From NCBI GenBank assembly GCA_026692885.1, contig JAPLNJ010001047.1, forward strand, positions 1-20,768: a DNA stretch of 20,768 nt. Reading direction: 5' to 3'. Below are positions 7,575 through 14,538 of this stretch, piece after piece. Within the stretch, counting starts at the first letter, position 1; each line of letters begins with the position of its first letter. Position numbers and translations under genes: made by a program. The stretch comes from Planctomycetota bacterium (GTDB lineage Bacteria > Planctomycetota > Planctomycetia > Pirellulales > Pirellulaceae). Under the pieces are notes generated by a model. That model saw only the letters and a list, made by a program, of their open reading frames with translations, was not told the DNA's origin and made no database searches.

Positions 7575-7963
7575 GGCTTCTGCTCGACACTCAGGTTTTC
7601 CTTTGGTATATCAGTGCCGATTCTCGTCTGCCTGTTGCCTTCCGGGAAGCGATCCGTAACCCGGCGAATGAAGTCTACTTGAGCGTCGGTTCCGTGTGGG
7701 AGGCAGTCATCAAGTATGCCATCGGGAAGCTTCCCCTGCCGGAAGCGCCGGCAGAATACCTGCCACGGGAGCGCGCGGCTCATCAGATCGCGAGCTTGCC
7801 AATCGAAGAAGCCACGCTGGCCGAGTTGGCAAAACTGCCCCTGTTGCACCTCGACCCCTTCGACCGCATCCTCATTGCACAAACGCTCCAGCATGGCCTG
7901 ATGTTCCTCACCGTAGACGATGCGGTGCACGCCTATCCAGTCCCAATCCTGCCGAGAGCCTAG
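7571..7963 (+). CDS. vapC: PIN-domain toxin, VapC-like ribonuclease
   Basis: This 130-aa protein has the full PIN layout: LLLDTQVFLWY (first acidic residue, Asp6), SVGSVWEAVIKYAIGKL (central Glu), HLDPFDRILIAQ (Asp pair) and FLTVDDAVHAYPV (last Asp region). These acidic residues coordinate Mg2+ in PIN ribonucleases that cleave RNA, often tRNA or rRNA. The 'DPFDR' and 'WE..IK...GKL' motifs match the VapC subgroup usually paired with Phd-type antitoxins, consistent with the gene just upstream. The start ATG 7571 overlaps the antitoxin stop. The frame is intact, so toxicity is probably retained. Lying directly after the truncated intron, it may have arrived with mobile DNA. Confidence 0.88.
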   Translation: MRLLLDTQVFLWYISADSRLPVAFREAIRNPANEVYLSVGSVWEAVIKYAIGKLPLPEAPAEYLPRERAAHQIASLPIEEATLAELAKLPLLHLDPFDRILIAQTLQHGLMFLTVDDAVHAYPVPILPRA

Positions 7964-8006
7964 CACACCTGCTGACTCCGGTTCCAGTGCTTGTGGCCAC
8001 GTCCGT

Positions 8007-9509
8007 TCACGGCGTTTCGGGTTTTTCCCAGGCCAGCGACCGCTGGACGGCCCGGTGCCAGCGTCGGGAGCGGGCCGCGCGTTCGGCTGCGGGCATCGTC
8101 GGCTGGAACTCACGGTCCAACACCCAGTGCGCCGCCACGTCTTGGAGATCGGCCCAAAAGCCCACCGCCAGACCTGCCAAATAGGCGGCCCCCAGCGCGG
8201 TTGTTTCCGCCACGACGGGCCGGTGGACGCGCACGTCCAGCATGTCCGCCTGGAACTGCATCAGGCCGTCGTTCACGGAAGCCCCGCCGTCCACTTTGAG
8301 CACCTGCAGATCGGCCCCGGCGTCACGCCGCATAGCCTCCAGTAGATCGCAGGTTTGCAGGGCCATCGATTCCAGAGCCGCGCGGGCCAAATGCCCCGCC
8401 GTCGTTCCGCGATTGATCCCCAGGATCGTGCCGCGGGCGTACGGATCCCAGTACGGAGCCCCGAGTCCCGTGAAGGCCGGCACAATCACCACGCCGCCAC
8501 TGTCGGGCACGGTCGCCGCCAGACGTTCGACCTCGACCGAAGTCTTGATCAGCCCCAGTCCGTCGCGCAGCCATTGGACCACCGCTCCGGCGATGAACAC
8601 CGAACCCTCGAGACAATAGGTGACTTGGCCGTCGAGGCTCCAGCCGATTGTCGTCAGCAACTTGTTCTCCGACTGGATCGGCCGCGCACCGGTGTTCATT
8701 AGCAGAAAGCAACCGGTCCCATAGGTGTTCTTCGCATCGCCCGGCTCGAAGCACGCTTGGCCGAAAGTCGCCGCCTGCTGATCGCCCGCGTCACCGGTCA
8801 CTGGCAGACTGACACCGAACAGTTCCGCAACCGTTTCGCCGAACAGGCCACTCGACGGCAGAACTTCGGGCAGCATGGCGCGCGGCACACCGAGGAGCGC
8901 CAGCAGTTCCTCGTCCCAGTCGAGTGTGTGGATATTGAACAGCATGGTCCGGCTGGCGTTGCTCACGTCGGTCACGTGCCGCCGCCCACCGGTAAGCCGC
9001 CAGATCAGGAATGCATCCACGGTCCCGAACAGGATGTCGCCGCGATCGGCCCGTGCTCGTAGTCCCGACTGCTGATCGAGCAAATACTTGATCTTGCTCC
9101 CGGAGAAATACGCATCGATCACGAGGCCGGTCTTGTCGCGCACGGTCTGCTCCAGCCCCGCCGCCCTCAGCTGCTCGCAGATCCCGGCACTCACTCGGCT
9201 CTGCCAGACGATCGCGTTGGCGACCGGCTTGCCTGTGGCGCGTTCCCACAGGATGGTGGTCTCCCGCTGATTGGTGACGCCGATGGCCGCAAGCTCATCG
9301 GGCGAAATCGAGGCCCGCCGCAACGCCTCTCGGGCCACAGCCAACTGCGACGACCAAATCGCTTCGGGATCGTGCTCCACGTGTCCCGGCCACGGCAAGA
9401 TCTGCTCAAACTCCTGTTGCGCTGCCGACACCGCGCGGCCATCGCGCGCGAAGACGATGGCCCGGCTGGACGTTGTACCCTGATCCAAGGCGAGAATGTA
9501 GGGTTTCAT
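8007..9509 (-). CDS. glpK: Glycerol kinase
   Basis: This 500-aa FGGY kinase converts glycerol and ATP to sn-glycerol 3-phosphate in the cytoplasm. It starts at [20 protein letters not shown] 9509 was chosen because the family begins here and E. coli GlpK is about 502 aa. A GGGAG motif lies upstream with somewhat long spacing. The further in-frame extension to 9659 runs through an inverted repeat and is not credible. Readable motifs are DQGTTSSRA (phosphate loop), [42 protein letters not shown] and KVDGGAS.N. No glpF or glpD is adjacent. metF lies upstream in the same direction, but 166 nt with an inverted repeat separate them, so co-transcription is uncertain. Confidence 0.95.
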   Translation of the reverse strand: MKPYILALDQGTTSSRAIVFARDGRAVSAAQQEFEQILPWPGHVEHDPEAIWSSQLAVAREALRRASISPDELAAIGVTNQRETTILWERATGKPVANAIVWQSRVSAGICEQLRAAGLEQTVRDKTGLVIDAYFSGSKIKYLLDQQSGLRARADRGDILFGTVDAFLIWRLTGGRRHVTDVSNASRTMLFNIHTLDWDEELLALLGVPRAMLPEVLPSSGLFGETVAELFGVSLPVTGDAGDQQAATFGQACFEPGDAKNTYGTGCFLLMNTGARPIQSENKLLTTIGWSLDGQVTYCLEGSVFIAGAVVQWLRDGLGLIKTSVEVERLAATVPDSGGVVIVPAFTGLGAPYWDPYARGTILGINRGTTAGHLARAALESMALQTCDLLEAMRRDAGADLQVLKVDGGASVNDGLMQFQADMLDVRVHRPVVAETTALGAAYLAGLAVGFWADLQDVAAHWVLDREFQPTMPAAERAARSRRWHRAVQRSLAWEKPETP

Positions 9510-9548
9510 CGCAGATGACTCCCAAGGCGACCGCAGACCGCAACCAAG

Positions 9549-9633
9549 TAGCATGGCTCTCCAGAGCCGTGCTTGCGTGACTTCTTCGTAAGGAATTGTT
9601 CCCGATACTACCCGGCTCTGGAGAGCCAGGCTA
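9549..9633. repeat. Inverted repeat with 21-bp arms between metF and glpK
   Basis: TAGCATGGCTCTCCAGAGCC (from 9549) pairs with 9613-9633 with one mismatch across 21 bp. The loop is 43 nt. Each arm also carries its own palindrome, GGCTCTCCAGAGCC. No T-run follows, so it reads as a dispersed repeat, though it could attenuate transcription from metF into glpK. Confidence 0.85.
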
Positions 9634-9675
9634 CGACGAGACTCGCACCGTGCAAGCATCCCCCGGGTTCAGACT

Positions 9676-10545
9676 CTACCTCGGCAGCGCGACGGCCCGT
9701 AGCACCTCGGACGCTGCCTGCGATTTGTTCAAGACGTAGAAGTGCAGTCCGGGCACCCCGCCCGCAAGTAAGCCCTGGACTTGCTGAATGGCATATTGCA
9801 CGCCGACCTGGAACTGCCAGTCCGCGTCATCCTGTTTTGCCAATTCGACGACAAACGAGCTCGGCAGCCGAGCCCCGCACATGGCAGTCAGCCGCTGGAT
9901 CTGCGACAAGTTCGTGACTGGCAGGATGCCCGGCACGATGGGCACACGAATGCCATTGGCGCGGCAGCGTTCACGAAACCAGAAGAAGTCGGCGTTGTCG
10001 TAGAACAATTGGGTGATGACGATGTCGCCACCGGCGTTCACCTTACGTTTCAAATGGGCGACATCAATTTCGAGGCTCGGTGCTTCCAGATGTTTTTCCG
10101 GGTAGCCGGCCACGGCGATTCCAAAGTGCGGGAACTCCGTACGGATCAAGGCCACGAGTTCGTTCGCGTAGTGGAACCCGCCCTCCACCTCCCGAAATTC
10201 CGTTTCGCCCTGGGGTGGGTCGCCTCGTAGAGCGACAATGTGGTCAAGGTCTCGAACGGTGGCCTCGCGGAGGTACTCGCGCAGCTGGTCCACCGTCGAA
10301 CCCACGCAGGTCAAATGCGAAGCGACCGGCAGGCGGAACCGCTGCTTCACATGGTCGACAATCTCAAGTGTCTTGGCCCGCGCGGCCCCCCCGGCGCCAT
10401 ACGTGCAGGTGATGAAATCCGGCCGGAATTGCATCAGCTCCTGGACATGGCTGTACAGCATCTTTTCGCCTGCCAAAGTTTTGGGCGGATACAGTTCGAA
10501 CGACAAGCCGAACCGGTCGGGCTGATAGATTTGTGAGAAGGACAT
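9676..10545 (-). CDS. metF: Methylenetetrahydrofolate reductase
   Basis: This 289-aa protein reduces 5,10-methylene-tetrahydrofolate to 5-methyl-tetrahydrofolate with FAD, feeding methionine synthesis. Family motifs in order are SFELYPPK (Glu17, matching the catalytic acid), TYGAGG, SHLTCVG, VALRGDPP (FAD/folate loop), AGYPEKH, AGGDIVITQLFYDN, VPGILPV and GVPGLHFYVLNKS. The length fits bacterial MetF (about 290-300 aa), with no C-terminal regulatory domain. Start ATG 10545 is supported by the N-terminal motif spacing; the upstream ribosome site is weak. It diverges from the fwdD remnant and fwdB across a repeat-filled spacer, the only visible hint of a C1-metabolism neighbourhood. Confidence 0.95.
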   Translation of the reverse strand: MSFSQIYQPDRFGLSFELYPPKTLAGEKMLYSHVQELMQFRPDFITCTYGAGGAARAKTLEIVDHVKQRFRLPVASHLTCVGSTVDQLREYLREATVRDLDHIVALRGDPPQGETEFREVEGGFHYANELVALIRTEFPHFGIAVAGYPEKHLEAPSLEIDVAHLKRKVNAGGDIVITQLFYDNADFFWFRERCRANGIRVPIVPGILPVTNLSQIQRLTAMCGARLPSSFVVELAKQDDADWQFQVGVQYAIQQVQGLLAGGVPGLHFYVLNKSQAASEVLRAVALPR

Positions 10546-10571
10546 GCGTGTGGTATCCAGGGTCTCTTACA

Positions 10572-10808
10572 AAAGATAGCAGCAGCAGCGGAAATTCGCT
10601 AGACAACTGGCGGTCGTGAGATCCACTGCAGGAAATATCTTGAAAACCCTCGTTCCCAGGCTCTGCCTGGGAACGCACTGCATTGCCGGCTCTGCCGGCC
10701 TTCTTGCGAGGCGGAGCCTCGCGTTCAGTGGGTTACGAGGCAGAGCCTCGTAACCAGAACGAAAGATAGCAGCAGCGGAAATCCGCTAGACAACTGGCGG
10801 TTGTGAGA
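10572..10808. repeat. Hairpin array flanked by 47-50-bp direct repeats
   Basis: The direct repeats 10572-10621 and 10762-10808 share the string GATAGCAGCAG, then CGCTAGACAACTGGCGG; they differ by two substitutions and one missing AGC triplet. Between them are four perfect triloop hairpins: 10651-10675 (CGTTCCCAGGC-TCT), 10685-10699 (GCCGGC-TCT), 10706-10722 (GCGAGGC-GGA) and 10731-10755 (GGTTACGAGGC-AGA). No T-runs follow. The block fills the divergent spacer between metF and the fwdD remnant, where promoters for both should lie. Confidence 0.9.
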
Positions 10809-10887
10809 GCCGTTGTTCACGGAGGCCAGTGCTCCTATACTGGCTTCGCAATGTTCCCCCCGCTGATCCTCCGCGAAAGAGCAACTC

Positions 10888-11083
10888 ATGAGCGAACTGT
10901 TCATCTTGATTCCCGGTCGCACCGCCAAACAGGGGTGCGGCATCAGCGAAGGCAAGTTCGGAGAGACCTACCTGACGGAGACCAGTCGGTTGCAGGTCGC
11001 GCCCGCAGATATGCAACGGCTCGACCTTGCCGACGGGCATGCCCACCAGCAAAGGCTTGGACGTGAGTCTGGAAAAGCTCTAA
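10888..11083 (+). pseudogene. fwdD: Formylmethanofuran dehydrogenase subunit D-like remnant
   Basis: From ATG 10888 the first about 48 residues match the start of FwdD/FmdD, the molybdopterin-dinucleotide-binding subunit: FILIPGRTAKQG, SEGKFGETYL and LQVAPADMQRLDLADG. At 11033 the frame shifts. Read one frame over, 11033-11083 gives TGMPTSKGLDVSLEKL and a stop, which resembles the family's C-terminal TGMPDxKG segment. Intact proteins are about 120-130 aa, so about 60 central residues are missing and the joint is out of frame. The short string ACGG at the joint is a plausible microhomology. In frame, the ORF instead runs to 11139 through dispersed repeats. The identification rests on remembered family motifs. 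Confidence 0.6.
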
Positions 11084-11087
11084 ATCA

Positions 11088-11140
11088 GGTTTGCAAGCCT
11101 CGGTTTGCAAGCCTCATCGCGTCAGCCTGGAAAGGCTGAC
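11088..11140. repeat. Tandem 14-mer followed by GTCAGCC hairpin
   Basis: GGTTTGCAAGCCTC occurs twice in tandem (11088-11101 and 11102-11115). Then GTCAGCC-TGGAAA-GGCTGAC forms a hairpin (11121-11140) followed by CTACC. The hairpin is a variant of the family at 5698-5775, with the same TGGAAA loop. It fills the gap between the fwdD remnant and fwdB. Confidence 0.85.
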
Positions 11141-11169
11141 CTACCCTTTGCGCGCAGGTGACACGAATC

Positions 11170-12567
11170 ATGGCCACGACAACCCATCAGGCGGAATCCA
11201 CGACTTCCCGTGCAGCTGAAACCCGACCGGAACGGAAGGTCATCAAGGACGCGACATGCACGTTCTGCGGCTGCGTCTGTGACGACATCGAACTGAAGGT
11301 CGAAGGCCACAAGATTGTCGAAGCCAAACGGGCCTGTGTGCTGGGCACCGCTTGGTTTCTCAACCATCAGGTCGAGGACCGGCCCTCGTGCCTCATTCAG
11401 GGCCGGCCAGCCAGTGTGGAGCAAGGCGTCGAGCGTGCCGCACAGATTTTGGCAAAGGCCAAGTACCCGCTGATCTACGGCCTGAGCGACACCACCGTCG
11501 AAGCCCAACGCATGGCCGTCGGCATCGCGGATTGGATCGGCGGAATCGTGGACAGCACCAGTAGCGTCTGCCACGGCCCGACGGGCATGGCCTTTCAGGG
11601 CGTGGGCGAGGTCACCAGCACGTTGGGCGAAGTGCGGAATCGCGGTGATCTGATCATCTTCTGGGGCGCCAACCCGGCGGAGAGCCATCCGCGGCATTTC
11701 ACGCGTTACAGTCTGATGCCCAAAGGCATGTTCCTGCCGCGCGGTCGCAAGGACCGGACCTGTGTCGTGGTGGACGTGCGCAAGACCAAGTCCGCCAAGA
11801 CGGCCGACGTGTTCATTCAGATCAAGCCGCGGAGCGATTTTGAGGCCCTGTGGGTGTTGCGTGCCTTGGCCCAAGGCATCGACCTTGATGCGCAACAGGT
11901 GGCAGCCGACACCGGCCAGCCGTTGGCGGTCTGGCAGGACTTGATGGCCCGCATGAAGGCTGCCAAGTTCGGTGCCATTTTTTTTGGCATGGGCCTCACC
12001 ATGACCCGAGGCAAACACGCCAACACAGAAGCGTTGATGGCCTTGACGCGAGATCTGAATCGTTACACGCGTTTCACCTGTAAACCGAATCGCGGCCATG
12101 GGAACGTGACCGGGGCCGACCATGTCATCACCTGGCGCACGGGATACCCCTTTGGCGTGAACTTGGGCCGCGGCTATCCGCGATTCAATCCCGGCGAGTA
12201 CACAGCCACCGACGTGTTGACACGGAAAGAGGCCGACGCAGCACTAATCGTGGCCAGCGATCCACTAGCCAACTTCAGCGACTCGGCCCGCGAGCACCTG
12301 AAATCGATCCCCTACATCGCGTTGGATCCGAAAGAAACGCCGACCACGCGGCACGCCACTGTGGCCTTCACCGTCGCCACGTACGGGATCAACGTCGCGG
12401 GCACGTCCTATCGCATGGACGACGTCCCGCTGCCCCTGCGCCCCGCGTTCGAGTCACCGCATCCCAGCGATGCCACGATCCTCAAAGGCATCGAGCGGCG
12501 CGTGCGGGAACTCAAAGCCGACCAACTCGGCGCACCCGCCCCGCGGGTCTCGTTGCCGCGGCCGTGA
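11170..12567 (+). CDS. fwdB: Formylmethanofuran dehydrogenase subunit B-like protein
   Basis: This 465-aa protein resembles the catalytic FwdB/FmdB subunit of archaeal formylmethanofuran dehydrogenase and FhcB of the bacterial formyltransferase/hydrolase complex, used in methanofuran- and H4MPT-type formaldehyde oxidation. ATG 11170 is preferred over GTG 11158 because AGGTGA (11156-11161) sits 8 nt before it. An N-terminal CTFCGCVCDD gives C30-x2-C33-x3-C37 with C56 further on, as in a [4Fe-4S] site. VCHGPTGMA places Cys134 where archaeal FwdB has its Mo/W ligand. IIFWGANPAESHPRH, VVVDVRKTKSAK, FFGMGLTMTRGKH, RGHGNVTG and ASDPLANF also match FwdB. It appears to keep cofactor features. The FwdD-like partner upstream is broken, and no fwdA, fwdC or ftr genes are in view. 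Confidence 0.85.
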   Translation: MATTTHQAESTTSRAAETRPERKVIKDATCTFCGCVCDDIELKVEGHKIVEAKRACVLGTAWFLNHQVEDRPSCLIQGRPASVEQGVERAAQILAKAKYPLIYGLSDTTVEAQRMAVGIADWIGGIVDSTSSVCHGPTGMAFQGVGEVTSTLGEVRNRGDLIIFWGANPAESHPRHFTRYSLMPKGMFLPRGRKDRTCVVVDVRKTKSAKTADVFIQIKPRSDFEALWVLRALAQGIDLDAQQVAADTGQPLAVWQDLMARMKAAKFGAIFFGMGLTMTRGKHANTEALMALTRDLNRYTRFTCKPNRGHGNVTGADHVITWRTGYPFGVNLGRGYPRFNPGEYTATDVLTRKEADAALIVASDPLANFSDSAREHLKSIPYIALDPKETPTTRHATVAFTVATYGINVAGTSYRMDDVPLPLRPAFESPHPSDATILKGIERRVRELKADQLGAPAPRVSLPRP

Positions 12568-12666
12568 CGAGGAAACGACCGCGACCTGTTCCCTCGGACA
12601 AGGAGTTTCTGCCGGTGAGCCTGAGCGAGTACGCGGGTTCCAAGACCAAATCGGACTCCCGCGCGC

Positions 12667-12710
12667 AAAAAAAAGACCGGACCTCCCACCACGGTGTAAG
12701 GCCCGATCTT
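12667..12710 (-). terminator. Rho-independent terminator, minus strand
   Basis: On the minus strand AAGATCGGGCC pairs with GGTCCGGTCTT as an 11-bp stem with two G-U pairs, followed directly by a run of T (complement of A 12667-12674). The loop contains a small CACC-GGTG stem. It lies about 90 nt downstream of the Cys-rich gene and is convergent with fwdB, whose transcript could also be stopped by it. Confidence 0.75.
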
Positions 12711-12725
12711 GTTTCTACATCCTTG

Positions 12726-12776
12726 CTCGCGATCCTCTGAACCGGGACCAACAGGGCGAGCCCCGGTTCTCGCGAG
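12726..12776 (-). terminator. Hairpin downstream of the Cys-rich gene
   Basis: GAACCGGG (12739-12746) pairs with CCCGGTTC (12762-12769), and the outer CTCGCG (12726-12731) pairs with CGCGAG (12771-12776) across a one-sided bulge. There is no T-run. It lies 27 nt after the stop of the minus-strand gene and probably protects the 3' end or assists the terminator that follows. Confidence 0.4.
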
Positions 12777-12802
12777 ATCAGATCCACACAGCCAACCGTC
12801 AA

Positions 12803-13231
12803 CTACTGACGGAAGCTGACCTGATAGAACGACATGGGGGCGTGCAGGCTGGCGGCCTTCGGGGCTTCCTTCGGGGCTTCGGGAACCGCCTCGGGCGCGG
12901 CGGCCGGAGCAACCTCGCCTCCGCAACCGCACTTCACTGCCGGACCGCAGCAGCGGACCCGACGGCCTTCGCAGCGGTTCAATTGCAGACCGTGGCAACG
13001 CACGCGACCATGACAGACCGGAGCGACTTCCTTTCCGCAGCACGCGGGAGCAACCCCTTGGCAACGTTGGAAGAGCTTCACACCACGGCAAGGCACCGCA
13101 CCGTCGCAAGCGACCACGCCAGCGCAACCGTGACAGCCGTGTCCAGCGACAGCCGCCTTGTCACCACCCATCAGAGCGATCCCGACGATCGCGAAGAAAA
13201 ACACAACACCTAAAGTAACTTTCCGATTCAT
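12803..13231 (-). CDS. Small secreted cysteine-rich protein
   Basis: I do not recognise a named family. ATG 13231 has a strong ribosome site, GGAGGA, 7 nt upstream; a longer frame to 13339 is rejected for that reason. The 142-aa product begins with a clear signal peptide (MNRK, then a VVFFFAIVGIALM core) with likely cleavage after AVA. The mature part has 14 cysteines in about 75 residues, in short spaced motifs (GCHGC, ACCGK, VRCHG, VRCCG, KCGCGG). An Ala/Pro/Glu linker (about residues 108-128) and a tail ending MSFYQVSFRQ follow. The Cys and His content suggests disulfide cross-linking or metal binding outside the cytoplasm. It appears monocistronic, with its own terminator. Confidence 0.8.
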   Translation of the reverse strand: MNRKVTLGVVFFFAIVGIALMGGDKAAVAGHGCHGCAGVVACDGAVPCRGVKLFQRCQGVAPACCGKEVAPVCHGRVRCHGLQLNRCEGRRVRCCGPAVKCGCGGEVAPAAAPEAVPEAPKEAPKAASLHAPMSFYQVSFRQ

Positions 13232-13510
13232 CCCAAATCCTCCAAAATTTTCTGATACCTGTAAGCGAGAAACCACACTCGGCGCCGTCGTTAGTGTGCA
13301 TCTCCGTGGTGACGGCAATTCCACGGAATCAAAATCCACCTGCTGAGGTTGCAGTTGCCTGCCGCTGTATCCAAAAACACCCTGTTAGTAATCCTTGCCG
13401 AATACAAAGCATGCAACGCGTGCACAGGTTAGGCTACTAAATTAGCATGGGAAGTTTGGGTGTCAAGGTGTCCCAAGTACTCGCAGGTCAAAAACATCTA
13501 TCGGCGCAAC
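13232..13510. other. AT-richer spacer, likely promoter region
   Basis: No gene is seen between the Cys-rich gene and the terminator of the next minus-strand gene. The stretch 13375-13510 is clearly richer in A+T than its surroundings and should hold the promoter of the Cys-rich gene, but no convincing -35/-10 pair can be assigned. Confidence 0.4.
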
Positions 13511-13536
13511 AAAAATGGCTCGCAATTGCGAGCCAT
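13511..13536 (-). terminator. Rho-independent terminator after the lipoprotein gene
   Basis: A perfect 22-bp palindrome, ATGGCTCGCAA mirrored (13515-13536), is followed on the minus strand by five T (complement of 13511-13515). It lies 50 nt after the stop of the minus-strand lipoprotein gene at 13587. Confidence 0.8.
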
Positions 13537-13586
13537 GGTCTTCGACAGAAGTATAGTCAATTAGAGTACTTACATCACAAGTCAAA

Positions 13587-14231
13587 TCATCGCATTATGG
13601 TCGAATGATCGGTTTCACTAGCCGGTCTTGCAGCCTGCTGAACGGCGGTTTCCTGGTCTGCATTGCGTTGACGTTCCACCAACTCCTTGTTCTTCAGCAT
13701 GTTCTCTGGATCTTCGAAGTTGAACAACAGCGGGAGCTGTCCTTCCTCCACCGGTGTTGCCATCCCGGCAACTCTCCAGCCGTTCTGCTGTCTGCGCATG
13801 ACCCAAATCACATCTGTGCTGACCCGTTGACCATCGGCGTCTGCCTCCGTCCAAACGCTCTTCACATGAGCACCGTCCTTCTCCGGCGTCACGTACTCAA
13901 ACTCGCCGATTTGATACGCCAGTGACGCGGAACCAGGGGAACGAATTGCCAATCCGCTCCTGGATGTCTCCTCGCGAGCTTTGTCCGTCAATAGAGCGGC
14001 GATCTTTGATGCATCGCCGTCTCGCAGAGCATCATAGAAGCGAGCCACGATCTCGGTGGGATTGGATGACTGAAGGGCTGCCACGTCGGCCGATCCGCTG
14101 TCAGCAGGACCGCTCTCGCGATTACCAATGGCACTGCCGTCTGCCGCCGGACCCGCGTTCTCAGATTTTCCACAACCCGTCGAGAAGAATAACGTTACGG
14201 ACAGTACCGCCATCCACAATTGGCATCTCAT
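13587..14231 (-). CDS. Putative lipoprotein with NTF2-like domain
   Basis: The ATG at 14231 is preferred because GGAG lies 6 nt upstream; the in-frame ATG 14243 is possible. The 214-aa product starts with a lipoprotein signal, MRCQLWMAVLSVTLFFSTGC, with Cys20 as the likely lipidated residue, although the -3 position is Ser rather than the usual Leu. A low-complexity Ser/Gly/Asp linker precedes NPTEIVARFYDALRDGDASKI, the first helix of NTF2/SnoaL- or DUF4878-like domains, and VIWVMRRQQNGWRVAGM, the closing strands typical of that fold. The C-terminus (MLKNKELVERQRNADQE) is helical. It is probably anchored in a membrane and faces the periplasm; the ligand is unknown. Its divergent neighbour is the doxX-like gene. 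Confidence 0.8.
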   Translation of the reverse strand: MRCQLWMAVLSVTLFFSTGCGKSENAGPAADGSAIGNRESGPADSGSADVAALQSSNPTEIVARFYDALRDGDASKIAALLTDKAREETSRSGLAIRSPGSASLAYQIGEFEYVTPEKDGAHVKSVWTEADADGQRVSTDVIWVMRRQQNGWRVAGMATPVEEGQLPLLFNFEDPENMLKNKELVERQRNADQETAVQQAARPASETDHSTIMR

Positions 14232-14538
14232 AGCAAACTCCATGGCTAGAGAAAACTCCCGGATCAGCCAGGCGGTGGTCGGGTTCAATCTTCGTCGTCG
14301 CGATCGAGACGCCGGGCACCGACCACTGGCGCGGCGGGAGTGTCTCAAGAACTCTGCCGGGCGTCAATGCCAGCTGTCGGGTTGGAGCCTCGAAAACTCA
14401 CGCGGTCTTTTCCTTCGGCCGTTGCGAAACGGGTGACATTGGTGATAATATCCGCTATCATCTTTGATGGCTGACGCCCCTGTCCCACAAATTCAGTTTC
14501 CCGCAATCATCCAACCCCTAGGCTAAGGAGTTCGTCCG
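14232..14538. other. Divergent spacer, lipoprotein gene to doxX-like gene
   Basis: No gene is seen. Near the doxX side TTGCGA (14422-14427) and TAATAT (14446-14451), 18 nt apart, could form a weak promoter. The -10 overlaps an inverted repeat, TGATA-ATATCCGC-TATCA (14444-14461), that could serve as an operator. Both calls are tentative. Confidence 0.3.

Noticed and set aside
9510..9659. N-terminal extension of glycerol kinase
   Set aside because: The extra codons translate a dispersed inverted repeat, and the family N-terminus begins at ATG 9509.
10651..10755. Possible CRISPR array
   Set aside because: The hairpins differ in sequence and spacing, there are no constant-length spacers, and no cas genes are near.
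11088..11115. Tandem 14-mers as an operator or iteron site
   Set aside because: Only two copies are present, inside a dispersed-repeat patch; no replication or regulator gene supports such a role.
12408..13127. 239-codon minus-strand frame spanning fwdB end to the Cys-rich gene
   Set aside because: It crosses the terminator and overlaps two better-supported genes, with a low-complexity Arg/Gly/Ser product.
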